The translations under genes and the position numbers were made by a program. This document shows positions 1 to 9,203 of a stretch of 64,000 bases of DNA, one piece after another; the stretch's first letter is position 1; each line of letters begins with the position of its first letter. A model generated the notes under the pieces. The model was not told the DNA's origin, made no database searches, and saw only the letters and a program-made list of their open reading frames with translations. The DNA comes from JAHEEL01 sp963785245 (lineage in GTDB: Bacteria > Actinomycetota > Acidimicrobiia > Spongiisociales > UBA5794), in NCBI GenBank assembly GCA_963785245.1, contig CAWAUO010000013.1, forward strand, positions 1 through 64,000, read 5' to 3'.

Positions 1-1988
1 CGCTTTGCCGCTCGCCGGCGCGCTCCTCCCTCCACAGACGTTGGGAAGCATCGGGACATGAGGGCGCATACTCGCCCCGTCAGGAGAGGTGCGGGTATGA
101 CAGCCTCGGGTGGAAGCGTCGTGGCTCTCCGTCGATCTCGAGAGTCGGCTGGCAGTCCCAGTACGAAACGCCCAGTGCGCTGAGACTGGTCCATCAAGAT
201 CTGCGCGCCGACAGCGACGCTGGGCACGGAGCGCCTGCCCGACCCGGCGAAGTCCCGCACGATCTCGACCCGACCATCACCACGGTGCCATATGCCCCAG
301 AATCCGGGCCGCCCCTCGTCGGTCAAGAACGTAGATGTGATCGACGCTGGCCGATTCTCCTTGACCAGCGTCTCAAGCTCCGCCTGCACTGCAGCCCATC
401 CTGTCAGGCGGCCTTCGGCCTGCGCGTAGACGGCACGAGCGGCACCATTCTGTGGACGTACGTCTCCGGACAGGTCGAGTTGGAAGAGTGCAATCTCCGC
501 ACGGTCGGCCCACTCGCGGGCGCCATCCGTGTACCCACCAATCGTGAAGAGGTAGGCATCCTTGCCGTCGAGCGTCGCGGCCCCGTAGATCTGCTGAACG
601 ACAGGGCGACCCGTCGGAGATCCGCCTGCCTTGACCTGGGCCACGACGTCGGCCGAGTCGACATCGATACCCTCGTCAGGCCCAACAACAGTCAGCCGCG
701 CGTCCGTATGACCGAAGTAGACCATCCAGTCGCGAGCCGCTTCCTCAGCATCTCGTGGGGTTCGGATGATCCTCGCTGGAGGTCTGCGATGTCGCCATCC
801 GTCAACTGTACGTCGATTTCCGTGTGCCACCACTTCGCTACGGCGGATCTCGAAGTACTGGAGCTCGTCCAGACGTCCGGTACGAAGGATGAACTGGCCT
901 GCGTCGAGGCTGCGAAGGTCGTTCTCGAGCGCGACCTCGTCGACGGGCGGGTCAACAAGATCGAGGGCTTCGACGACCGTGCGGCGGCTCCGCGACACTG
1001 GCATCCTTCCGACGAACCACGTCCCACAGAGATCCTCAACGTCCTCATGAAGATCCTCGGGGGATTCGGCCACCAGGACAAGTCCGACGTCTGGATTGGA
1101 CCAGCTCAAGAGTGCGTCGAGCAGAGGCGCCGAAGTCAGGGTGCGCTCGCCCCTCGGGAGGAAGTCGGCACCTTCATCGAAGTACAGGAGGAACTTCAAC
1201 CCGCCACCACTGGGGAAGCTCTCCTGGCGCTTCAGCTTGGCGAGGAGCGTGGCCACGATGAAGCGGCGGATGCTGGGTGATCGCTCGGCGAAGCTCAGCA
1301 CCGTCGCAATCGGCGTGCTTTCATCGCCCAACAGGAGATCGAGGAGCAGCGGTCGCGGTTCACCCAGGTCGGAGAAGCTCGGAGATCGAAGCAGTCCGTC
1401 GATTGCACCCGCAAGGTCCTCACGACGATCAAAGGAGATGACGCGCTCGAGACCGAAGACACCGAGCCTCTCGATTGGCGGGCGGAGGACAAGAGGGATG
1501 AGTTCCTCCAGGGACACCCCACTACCGGCGCGCCAGCGCTGCTCGACGATCGTTGCGATGAGCAGAGCTTCCGGGGATCGCTTGCGAGCTCGGTATCCGA
1601 GCACTCCGAGCAACGCCGCAGTCAGATCGAGTAGTTCTTCCGAGTCGCCTTCTCCCTCACCAGAACGAGGCTCCAAGAAGATCCCAGCTGCGACATCGGC
1701 ATCAAGGATCCTCAACTGGATCGCACCCTCTGGCCGGTGATCGGGTAGCCCCCGCTCAAGACGGAGACCCGGATCGTCCATGAGTCCGCTGGTGAGATCA
1801 CCCGTCGTATCTACGAATAGCGCAGGGATTCCGGCTTGCCGAGCTTGTTCGAGGAGCACACGACCCAGCGTCGTCTTCCCCGAACCTTGCGCTCCAACCA
1901 CCAGGCAGTTGTCCGCCAGAACGAGCGGATCAATCACAACTTGGCTCGATCGACTCTTGAGATCCGTGCCCAGCTCGATACGGGCCAT
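1..1988 (-). CDS. AAA-type ATPase fused to an Mrr-like restriction nuclease domain (C-terminus outside window)
   Basis: The frame is open from an ATG at 1988 to the left edge (over 660 residues). It starts after a GGGGGAG ribosome site. A Walker A motif, GAQGSGKTT, lies at about residues 32-40 and a Walker B, LLYFDEG, near 267-273, so the first half is a P-loop ATPase of the kind that handles DNA. Residues about 415-500 look like an Mrr-type PD-(D/E)XK nuclease: GPDEGIDV followed by VAQVK, then a GGYTDGA stretch typical of this family. The product is probably an ATP-driven restriction factor; substrate and modification dependence are unknown. The gene is intact, unlike several neighbours. The family calls rest on motifs only. 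Confidence 0.75.
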   Translation of the reverse strand, partial: MARIELGTDLKSRSSQVVIDPLVLADNCLVVGAQGSGKTTLGRVLLEQARQAGIPALFVDTTGDLTSGLMDDPGLRLERGLPDHRPEGAIQLRILDADVAAGIFLEPRSGEGEGDSEELLDLTAALLGVLGYRARKRSPEALLIATIVEQRWRAGSGVSLEELIPLVLRPPIERLGVFGLERVISFDRREDLAGAIDGLLRSPSFSDLGEPRPLLLDLLLGDESTPIATVLSFAERSPSIRRFIVATLLAKLKRQESFPSGGGLKFLLYFDEGADFLPRGERTLTSAPLLDALLSWSNPDVGLVLVAESPEDLHEDVEDLCGTWFVGRMPVSRSRRTVVEALDLVDPPVDEVALENDLRSLDAGQFILRTGRLDELQYFEIRRSEVVAHGNRRTVDGWRHRRPPARIIRTPRDAEEAARDWMVYFGHTDARLTVVGPDEGIDVDSADVVAQVKAGGSPTGRPVVQQIYGAATLDGKDAYLFTIGGYTDGAREWADRAEIALFQLDLSGDVRPQNGAARAVYAQAEGRLTGWAAVQAELETLVKENRPASITSTFLTDEGRPGFWGIWHRGDGRVEIVRDFAGSGRRSVPSVAVGAQILMDQSQRTGRFVLGLPADSRDRRRATTLPPEAVIPAPLLTGRVCALMSRCFPTSVEGGARRRAAK

Positions 1989-2157
1989 GGGGCTCCCCCG
2001 TTGTCGTGTTGCTCCAAGGATAGGGATCACCAGCAGAGGCCTAGCGTGTTTGGCCCTGATCGTTGTGGGGCAACAGTACCCTATGAAATCGGGTTGGTAC
2101 GGTCGTCGGTTGGGAAGTCACGGAGTGGGTGTTCGTCTCCGAATAGGAAACGACCCG

Positions 2158-2987
2158 TCAGTTCGAGACGTAGATCAGTTCGAAATCGACCGCTTCTACA
2201 CGCTCGCTCACAAGTCGGGCGATCTCGCCGGATTGGAGCATCTCGTAGATCAGAGAACCCGGACAGGCCGTTGTCAGCGTGGTCCCAGTGGCCAGCTATC
2301 TCCGTCGGGTACACCCCGAACTCAACACTGGCCCAAGCCAGGAGATCAACGAGGGCAGCAAGGCTCGCTTGCGACAGCTGATCGGCTCCATCGGGTTCGT
2401 CGTCGTCGTCGTTCGGGCTATCCCAGAATTCGTCGAACATGCCGTCAATTGAGGAAAGGAAGTCCCGGCGGATCGTAGAGTGGAGTTGACCCAACTGCGT
2501 TGTAGTCCCGTCCCTCGTAGATCGTCCCGTCGGCAGCGATGATCATGTGATAGGCGATGTCGCCGAACCCGATCGACTGGTGGTAGTTCTGCCACCGCTG
2601 CAGCTTCTCTTCCATCGGTGTGTCGTCGTGGGCGCGAGCGGTGTGGTGAAGTGTGATTGTCTCGATGGCGTGCGTTTCGAGGGCACGATCCGGTGGCTTC
2701 GCTCCCCAACTCTCCCGAGATCGAATCTCAAGTTGCACAACTACGCGTAGAGGCTGGGCCGTCGTGCTGGACGTTGATGGTGTAGCCGCAGCGGTGGTCG
2801 AACTCGGAGCGGTCGTCGTCGTGTGTTCGGTAGTCGTCGAGGGCTCAATGGTTGATGAGGTTGTCAATCCAGATTCGTCAATGATCTGTGTCGTGGTCGA
2901 CTCGGCCGGCGGTGCATCAGTGTTCGGTTCCGATGTGCAGCCGACGACCACCGCTACGACGGCAATCGCGAGGACGATCCTGCTCAC
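2158..2987 (-). CDS. PGRP-type N-acetylmuramoyl-L-alanine amidase lipoprotein (frame broken)
   Basis: Starts at GTG 2987, which overlaps the stop of the upstream trypsin-like gene (GTGA). The N-terminus is a lipoprotein signal (VSRIVLAIAVVAVVVGC), then a long Ser/Thr linker, then an amidase_2/PGRP domain: SWGAKPPD, LHHTA, a GFGDIAYHMII block and EGRDYNAVG. The zinc ligands are visible: the LHH histidine, the GHWDH histidine and the ACPG cysteine. The product should cleave peptidoglycan stem peptides outside the membrane. Coding sense moves between frames near 2472, where one missing G in a G run would restore GDFLSSIDG, and near 2290. The true C-terminus is ELIYVSN, with the stop at 2158. About 276 residues when joined. 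Confidence 0.75.
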
Positions 2988-4230
2988 CAGGTCACTTGCT
3001 TGGCGTAGGCATCGATACCGTATCTGACCATATCGGCCGCAAGCGCTATCGCCGGATCGCGGTCGTAGAACACGCCCGTGTAGACCACCCAATACCCGGG
3101 GGTCAGCGAATTGAAGTCGTTCGAGTACAACACACCTGTCTCAAGACCGTATTGCCCAGGACAACTCGTTGGCACGTTCCACGGCATCCTGCCGGTTCGC
3201 GTTCGACGTCGCCATCGACGCCAGGATCACGGTGTAGAACGGCGGCACCGGATGGTCATACTCGGCAAGTCGGGCACCGTCGGCACACCTGGGGAGTACG
3301 GCGGTACTCCCGAATCGATACTGTCGCAATCGACCGATGGAGTCGACGGGTGTCGGAGGATCGATTCGACCGTCTCAAGCACTTCATCGGTCGTCATGAT
3401 GATCGGGACGAACTGGAAGCCGTCTTGGTTCAGATCCATCTGAGTCACAACACCAGCGACGCGCCCGTCGGCGACGAGTGACGGCCCACCGCTGTTGCCC
3501 CGATCCAGTTGGGCGTCGCTCCGGATCGCTACACGGTGGTATCCCTGGGTGACGAACGAGAGGATTACTCCTGGCGTGACGGTGAAATCGTGGTCGGGAA
3601 CGGATAGCCGAGCGACACGAGATTCTGACCCTCGATAAGCGTGTCGGCGCTCGTCCAATCAATTCACTTCGTGAGATTTCGGTCGACCTCGATGACGGCA
3701 ATGTCCGGCTGTTCCTCCACCCGATGACTCGGCCGGTGAAGCGAGCTCCCGTGCGGGTGTTGATACTGGGGTTACGTCGATGTCAACGACGTGGCGATTG
3801 GTCACGATAGGTGGTCGTCGATCGCGAATCCGCTGCCGGTCCCTGTGTAGCCGCACCCTGTGGTTTCGATCTTGAAGACGGCGTCCCCGTACTCCGCTCC
3901 GATCTCGGCGTCTGAATAGGCAGGGACGACCGTCGATGGAGGAACCGTTATCGTGGTCGACGACGCGATCGTCGTCGATGACGACGTGGACGAAGCAGCC
4001 GACGGCTCGCTGTCTTGTGTGAGGGCCACGTAGCCGACCGCGATCCCAACGACCGCCACCACTAGGGCTAGCGCAGCGATCAACCACGGCAGCCACCGGC
4101 GCCGCTACGGGCGGCCGTCGCCTTGAAGAGGACTTCCACAGGCCAAACAGAATTGACCCGGTTCAGTCTGGGGCCGCCCGCACGAGGAGCAGAAACGCCC
4201 GAACTTGCCAGACGACTGGTTCTCGGTCAC
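2984..4230 (-). pseudogene. Zinc-ribbon, membrane-anchored trypsin-like protease with SPOR-like C-terminus, disrupted
   Basis: Read from GTG 4230. Order: a zinc ribbon with two CxxC pairs (CSSCG, CLACG), a transmembrane helix (about 4030-4085), a Ser/Thr linker, then an S1-type protease with all three catalytic residues: TNRHVVD (His), PDIAVIEVD (Asp) and DRGNSGGP (Ser). The end, with PGYWVVYTG, resembles a SPOR repeat. The protein would sit in the membrane with the protease outside. The reading is interrupted by an in-frame TAG at 4105-4107, a TGA at 3664-3666 in place of an expected TGG, and frame changes near 3812, 3600 and 3300. Stops plus shifts make real decay more likely here than elsewhere. 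Coupled to the PGRP gene by GTGA. Confidence 0.65.
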
Positions 4231-4434
4231 CTTGCCACTCTTCCCCTGGGTCGCAGTGCTGCAGCCTATTCACTACCTCACCACCCGAATCCGCCGGCAC
4301 GGGCACCTTCCGCACTCCACCAACTCCCGCAATCACAATCGGCATCCGCGGACTCAAGCTTGACCCAGGGTTCCCCGCGGGAGTTTCGCACATTCGGCGC
4401 GAGCCGCCCATTTCCCACGAGCTACGATCAGCTC

Positions 4435-4951
4435 ATGAACCGCGAGGAGCGGATCGCGTGGGCGAAGCGCAAGGCAGCCGAGACCGCCCCCGAACGCGCC
4501 CGCCAGAGGGAAAAGGACGCGGCTGAGCGATCAGCTCGGATCGCCTCAATGGGCTCGGGTGAAGCGACAAGGCTGCCCATGTACTGAACCAAGATGCGTC
4601 GATTCCGTGGCTTGGGCCCGTGGCAACACCCTATGAGTGGACCCAGGCGGTCGCGGCAGCACGGGCGGTCACGATCGAGGCAGCTCGACGGGGCAGACGA
4701 TCACCTATGGCGAGCTGCGGATGGCTGCGTACGAAGCCACGGGAATGAAGGTTGGGCACAACCAATATGCCCAGCTCGCGATGGGCGTGAATCAACCGAG
4801 CGACGGGTGCCTGCTGTCATCAATCATCGTTCAATCCGACAGCGGTCAGCCGGGTTCGGGATTCCTTCCGTTCGCGAGGAGGCAGGGATTCGAAGAGCCG
4901 TTGCGCACTCTGCAACGTCATGTCTTCGGCTATTTCGGGTCGAACGAGTAG
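4435..4951 (+). CDS. Conserved hypothetical protein (frame broken twice)
   Basis: Starts at ATG 4435 (MNREERIAWAKRKAAE), a charged helical N-terminus rich in Arg, Glu and Ala. The second half contains TITYGELRMAAYEATGMKVG, NQYAQLAMGVNQPSDGCL and PGSGFLPFARRQGF, and ends FGYFGSNE. I do not recognise the family. The coding frame changes near 4555 (an extra A in the GAAGC run restores it) and near 4690 (GGGG where GGGGG is needed). Joined length is about 173 residues. It converges on the nuclease gene at 4982 with a 30-base gap. The YGEL/DGCLLSS pattern suggests a compact folded domain, but no catalytic residues can be named. Confidence 0.55.
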
Positions 4952-4981
4952 TTCATCATGCGAGAGCTTCGTTCCGTGAGG

Positions 4982-5744
4982 TCATACCCACTCGACATCT
5001 CCGTTCTCCGATATCCATACGCGAGCGAAGCCAAGCGCGTCGAGGCTGTCCGCCGTGCGCGCTTCCAGGCTGCGGTACGTAGGGACATCTGGCATACACA
5101 GAACGACCACAGCCTCCGGTTCATCGCCAGCGTTCAACATGCCAGACATCAGAAGATCGGCAAACCACACTCGAGCTTGGAGGGACGCCGGCGTCTTCTT
5201 GAGCTCCCCTTTCCTCTCCCCTCGCACGTAGTACTTCGACGGATATCCCTTCACCTCGACAAGGGCGCGCTTCCCTGATTTCCTCGCAATGATGTCAACG
5301 CCGTGCTCTCGAGTTGCCGTGTTCGCGACCGCAACGATCGCCCAGTTGTCAGCAGCCAAGTGCTTGACCATGGCGGACTGAATGTTGCCTTCCCAGAACC
5401 ACTCAGATTCGGGCTCCCCACGCTGAGTTGTCGGTGCAGAAGCCACTGAACTCCCGACCCGTCGATCCGCCTCCGCTCGAAGATGCTCCAGGTCATCTGT
5501 GGGGTTGGCTCTGCGATACTCTCCACGACCCACCCGTACAAGGTCATCCGTGTGATTTGCATGGTGGACCGGTGCGTCTGCACACATGACCGAAGTCACA
5601 TAGGTTCGGATCGTTGTCTCTTGGAAGTCAGACGTAGCCTCCCCGAACTCGGTCGCAAACCTCCGAGAGCTTGAAGGTCTCACGCCCTGTTTGCTGCTCC
5701 AGCTCAGCGAACGCCTGAAGGACGGCATCGCGTGCTGTTCCCAT
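4982..5744 (-). CDS. DUF7669-like domain plus PD-(D/E)XK nuclease (frame broken once)
   Basis: Starts at ATG 5744 behind a GGGAGG ribosome site. The first ~75 residues (TARDAVLQAFAELEQQ, then TTIRTYVTSVMC) look like the helical DUF7669-type domain found on restriction-related proteins. Residues about 145-175 carry a PD-(D/E)XK core, GVDIIARKSGKRALVEVKG, with Asp and ExK in proper order, followed by an ARVWFADLL helix and a VVVLCMPD strand. The product is probably a DNA endonuclease. The frame changes once near 5625, inside a run of four G where five would keep the frame. No methyltransferase partner is adjacent. Joined length is about 254 residues. Confidence 0.65.
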
Positions 5745-6246
5745 TGGAACGGACCTCCCGTGTCGCTCGTCAGCAGTCAAACCGTAGAGCATTCGGCACC
5801 CTGACGCAGAGGCGATTGACGAGAGCTACCGGAGTGACTTCGCTTCGTGGACAACTAGCGCCGGTGCGCAGATGCGGAAGACCCGTCATGCGACAAGCCC
5901 GCCGATCGCCGAGCGCCCGGTAGGAGGAGTCGCTGGAGTCGTGGAACGCCGACCTGTCCCTTCCATCGCCAACTCCCGGTCGGATCCGGATGTCATGGCA
6001 GCCCAAAGCCCTGTCAACGTTGGCCCTTGAGTCGGGAGCGGCGCTTCTGGCGGGAAGCGTCGTTGAGGTAACGTCCGCCAAGGCAGCTTCATCGCGGCGC
6101 CAGTCTCCACTTGGAGGCCCGCAATGGACGAGAAGACGGATCGGGCACAGGCGCCACCGAGCCGTCCTACCTTTCCACGCCGGCTAGCCCGGCTGACCAA
6201 CGAGATCCTGCGGCCGCGCCGCGCCACGAGACGTGAGTACCAGCTC
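5745..6246. other. About 500 bases with no gene recognised
   Basis: Lies between the nuclease gene start and the 3' end of the CBS/HEPN gene. Short frames exist on both strands but are Arg/Pro/Ser-rich without motifs, and none has a good ribosome site. It should contain the promoter of the nuclease gene reading leftwards from 5744, but no clear -35/-10 pair was seen. Confidence 0.4.
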
Positions 6247-7623
6247 CTACGACTGAGCGACTTGTGTTTCGAGTCGCTCGATCCATCCGGCAAACGCGCC
6301 GAGGCGTCTGATGTCTGACTCGGCGACCGGATCCGGGCTGAAGTGCATCACTTCGTTCCTAACGTCCCGCACGGCATCCAAATGACGGATGAGTACTTTG
6401 CGGGAAGCGTGCCACCCGACCAAGGCGAAGTTGGCGGGACTCTCAAGGAGGCGTTGGATCTCGCCGAGAGTCAGTGATTGCGCCCCGTCCACCTCTCGGT
6501 CGTCGTCGGGATCGAGAGCCTCACGTAGCTCCTCAGAACTGAAGCACCGGTCGATCGCCGCGCGAAGGAGTCTCTCAATCTGGCCAACGAGCAGGAACGG
6601 CCTTGTGAGCACCGCGAACTGGTCGGACAGATCGGCCACGGTGATGATGCCGGAGATCTTGTTGTGTGAGTCCCGCACGAACACGAACCCGGCGTGAGAT
6701 ATGTCGGGGACCGCGTCGAGGAGTGGTTGGCTCATTTGAACGACCTTCGGGTGGGTGTCCATGCAGTCGGTGAGCGTTGCTTGCCGATCAACGAGGATGG
6801 CCTTTGCTATCGACTCCCAGGACACTGCGCCTGCGAGGTTGTGCTGTCCGGTCATCACGGCCAACTGAGAGTAATCGTTTGCCTGCATCTCGCTCTGGGC
6901 TGTCAGTAGGTCTTCCTGTGGGGTCACCGCCTTTACTCCGGCTGTCGCCGACGGGATGTTGCCGACAACGAGGGTGACTGCGTCAATTCCGGGGAGGGGG
7001 CCTTCGTCTGATGTCGGAGCCTTGTTGGTCGAGAGGCCGGCGTTTGAGGCGGCCAAGAGGGTCACGATGGAGTCGAGGGTGCCGATTGTGAAGTCCGGAT
7101 CTGTGACAAGGCCGTTGGCGCCAAGGGCAGTATCTATCCGTTCGATGACGGCCGCTCGGCGCCGTCCTGCACCCCAGAGACCGATTAGATCGTGGACCGG
7201 CATCGACTCTGGTGTGCCCTCCTGTGCCTTCTTGCGGAGATCCAGGAGGGTTTCGGTGGTCGGTTCCTGCACCGTGAAGCTCTCGCCGACCGCGGCGTCG
7301 ATCGCTGGCTTGGCGGTTTCGGGATTCATGAGTGTCAGGTCGGACCCGTAGTCTGTGATCGCCCAACGGCCATGGCCAGCGCTCTCGAGCGCACCGATTC
7401 GCTTGAGCATCGTTCTGGCCCACGCAATACGGTGCAGGACTTTCGATCCGACCGCCGTCGCGTCGCTGTCGAATTCCACAGACATCTGGGCGGCGGTGAT
7501 GCCAGCCACATTGACGGTCGTCTCGTCGATCTCCGGGTAGGCGGCCGAACCCCCCAGGTCGGCCACCGCTTGGAGGGTCGGGAGCATGAGCTCCTGGGGT
7601 TGAGGCAGCTTCGTATCCGTCAT
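6247..7623 (-). CDS. Mrr_N-like winged helix, CBS pair and HEPN domain protein
   Basis: ATG 7623 (MTDTKLPQPQELML) is preferred over an upstream in-frame start at 7752 because the winged-helix domain begins there. Residues about 6-95 match the Mrr N-terminal pattern (LMLPTLQAVADLGG, then HRIAWARTMLKRIGAL and GRWAITDYG). Residues about 245-335 read as two CBS motifs (LAGAVSWESIAKAI; GFVFVRDSHNKISGIITVADL), which usually bind adenine nucleotides. The C-terminal ~110 residues are helical and include RNEVMH, an Rx4H motif as in HEPN ribonucleases. Inference: a nucleotide-gated toxin or effector. Intact, 458 residues, followed by no obvious antitoxin. The HEPN call is the least certain part. Confidence 0.65.
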   Translation of the reverse strand: MTDTKLPQPQELMLPTLQAVADLGGSAAYPEIDETTVNVAGITAAQMSVEFDSDATAVGSKVLHRIAWARTMLKRIGALESAGHGRWAITDYGSDLTLMNPETAKPAIDAAVGESFTVQEPTTETLLDLRKKAQEGTPESMPVHDLIGLWGAGRRRAAVIERIDTALGANGLVTDPDFTIGTLDSIVTLLAASNAGLSTNKAPTSDEGPLPGIDAVTLVVGNIPSATAGVKAVTPQEDLLTAQSEMQANDYSQLAVMTGQHNLAGAVSWESIAKAILVDRQATLTDCMDTHPKVVQMSQPLLDAVPDISHAGFVFVRDSHNKISGIITVADLSDQFAVLTRPFLLVGQIERLLRAAIDRCFSSEELREALDPDDDREVDGAQSLTLGEIQRLLESPANFALVGWHASRKVLIRHLDAVRDVRNEVMHFSPDPVAESDIRRLGAFAGWIERLETQVAQS

Positions 7624-7748
7624 GGTGTGCAGGATACAGAGCGTCCAGTGCGGTCCGATTCGGCACACAGAAGGCGGTCGCTGCTTCGGTATGAACCTAC
7701 GCGACGTGGCGCCACTGTTGAGATTGCAGCCGCCCTTCCAGGCGTGGT

Positions 7749-8594
7749 TCACGGAGAGTGCATCCGGGCCGCGGCTTCACTTGTCGAGAAGTAGCGGTCT
7801 CTGAGATAGGCGGCGTGACCCATCTGAGGTTCGGGGATCCCGCTCAGGTCATCGAACAGCCGCTGGTAGGTGAGCGCAACGAAATCGAACTCGCTGCCGA
7901 TCATCTCGGAGAACCGGTTGACCTCATCGTTGTGAAGATCGGCAATCTCACTGGGCCACTCGTACCAGAGGTAGACCAATCGAAAGCCCTGCGGTCCGTA
8001 TGCATACTTGAGGCCGAGCGCATGCTTGATGAGTTGAGCCGCTCCGAGGTAGCGGAATCCCTCGGTTCCAGCAGCGATTTCGAGCGCCAGCCTCCGAGTC
8101 TGCTCGAATCCGTCCCACAGACTCGCGGACTCGAAGTATGACGGCCGAAAGCCGTTGTGGGCCGGCGTGTAGGTCTCGGTAAACTTCGACTCGATCGCGA
8201 CCGGGCCCGCTTCGTGCGAGCCGATGACTACATCGAGATGTGGTGGTAGGCCACCGAGGCCGGTCGGATACCGGACTTCGAACCGAACCCACTGCGCCGA
8301 CCGATCGACACCCAGAAGCGCTCCGAGCGGAGCGATATCCGCAGCGCGCCATGGCTCGAACACATTGACCGCGAGCGCTGACGAGGACCGCAGAGATGCC
8401 ATGGACCCAACGGCATCGACCGTGCCGAGCTCGCTGCCAGCACCGTCGCGGAACTCGTCGCTCGTCTCACAACTGAGGCGGACGAAGAGATTGTCGGCGA
8501 CTGTGCGACAGCGGTACGAGGAGTCGAACAGTATTCCATGGCGTGTTGCCCACTCCGCTTGACCGTTGATGATCTCGTCCAGTGGGCTTGCCAA
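7749..8594 (-). CDS. PGN_0703-like putative restriction endonuclease
   Basis: Intact, 281 residues from an ATG at 8594 (MASPLDEIINGQAEW). Residues about 116-137 contain HLDVVIG and, about 12 residues on, VAIESKFTE, which gives the D...ExK order of PD-(D/E)XK nucleases. The surrounding pattern (early Cys residues, NGFRPSYF, LIKHALGL, GFRLVYLWYEW) resembles the PGN_0703 family of putative restriction enzymes. The function is probably endonucleolytic. It is in the same orientation as the CBS/HEPN gene, 125 bases downstream, so co-transcription is possible. There is no methyltransferase next to it. Confidence 0.65.
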   Translation of the reverse strand: MASPLDEIINGQAEWATRHGILFDSSYRCRTVADNLFVRLSCETSDEFRDGAGSELGTVDAVGSMASLRSSSALAVNVFEPWRAADIAPLGALLGVDRSAQWVRFEVRYPTGLGGLPPHLDVVIGSHEAGPVAIESKFTETYTPAHNGFRPSYFESASLWDGFEQTRRLALEIAAGTEGFRYLGAAQLIKHALGLKYAYGPQGFRLVYLWYEWPSEIADLHNDEVNRFSEMIGSEFDFVALTYQRLFDDLSGIPEPQMGHAAYLRDRYFSTSEAAARMHSP

Positions 8595-9203
8595 CCGATC
8601 CTCCTCAGAAGAGACCGTATCAGAGGCACCGCCCAGACGCGCTGCCGAGACGCTCCGCCGCTGGGGATAGCGCTAGGGGCGCCTGGATTCTGCTTGCTCC
8701 TTGCGCGGATCGGTCTAGCCGCGATACGGAGAGTCAGAGACAATCGAAGGTGGTTCACTTAGACACAACACGGCTACCGCCAAGTTCACGGGACAGTGCC
8801 CGCTCTCACCAAGAGTCCCAGCTACTGATTCCGGTCTCGCGCCTCAGAAGAACACCGCGCTCCCCCGCCTCCATGGACAGCCGCCGGTGTACAACGACTG
8901 TCACAGCCCGAGTCAGGGCTTCCGTCAAGAAGCGTCGTGACACGGATAGCTCAAGCCCAATAGGGACGCGTTCGGTCAAGAGCATCGCCGCTCTGGGACA
9001 CACCGGCGGGCCCGGCGCGTTGAGCAAGAAGCATCACAATGTCGCCACTCGCCGGAGCGAGGTCCCGCAACCAACTCCGAGACCCGGAAGTGTCACGTTC
9101 TACGTACGCCTCGACCGCTGGGCGGCACGGGCAGGTCAGTTTGGAGGGCGGTGGCTCGGCGGTAGTGTTCTTGCAGTTTCCATGATCGACGAGTGAGGTT
9201 GCT
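8595..9203. other. About 600 bases between divergent nuclease genes, no gene recognised
   Basis: Separates the PGN_0703-like gene (leftward) from the NucS-like gene (rightward), so it should hold both promoters. Frames here are short and low in hydrophobic residues. A GAGTGAGG ribosome site at its right end serves the GTG at 9204. No repeat, tRNA or terminator was seen. Confidence 0.4.

Noticed and set aside
285..1280. A 331-residue plus-strand frame
   Set aside because: It is antisense to the ATPase-Mrr gene, which has Walker motifs and nuclease residues; the plus frame shows no motif.
8582..9196. A 204-residue plus-strand frame
   Set aside because: Overlaps the 5' end of the PGN_0703-like gene, is rich in Arg, Ser and Pro, and lacks a ribosome site and motifs.
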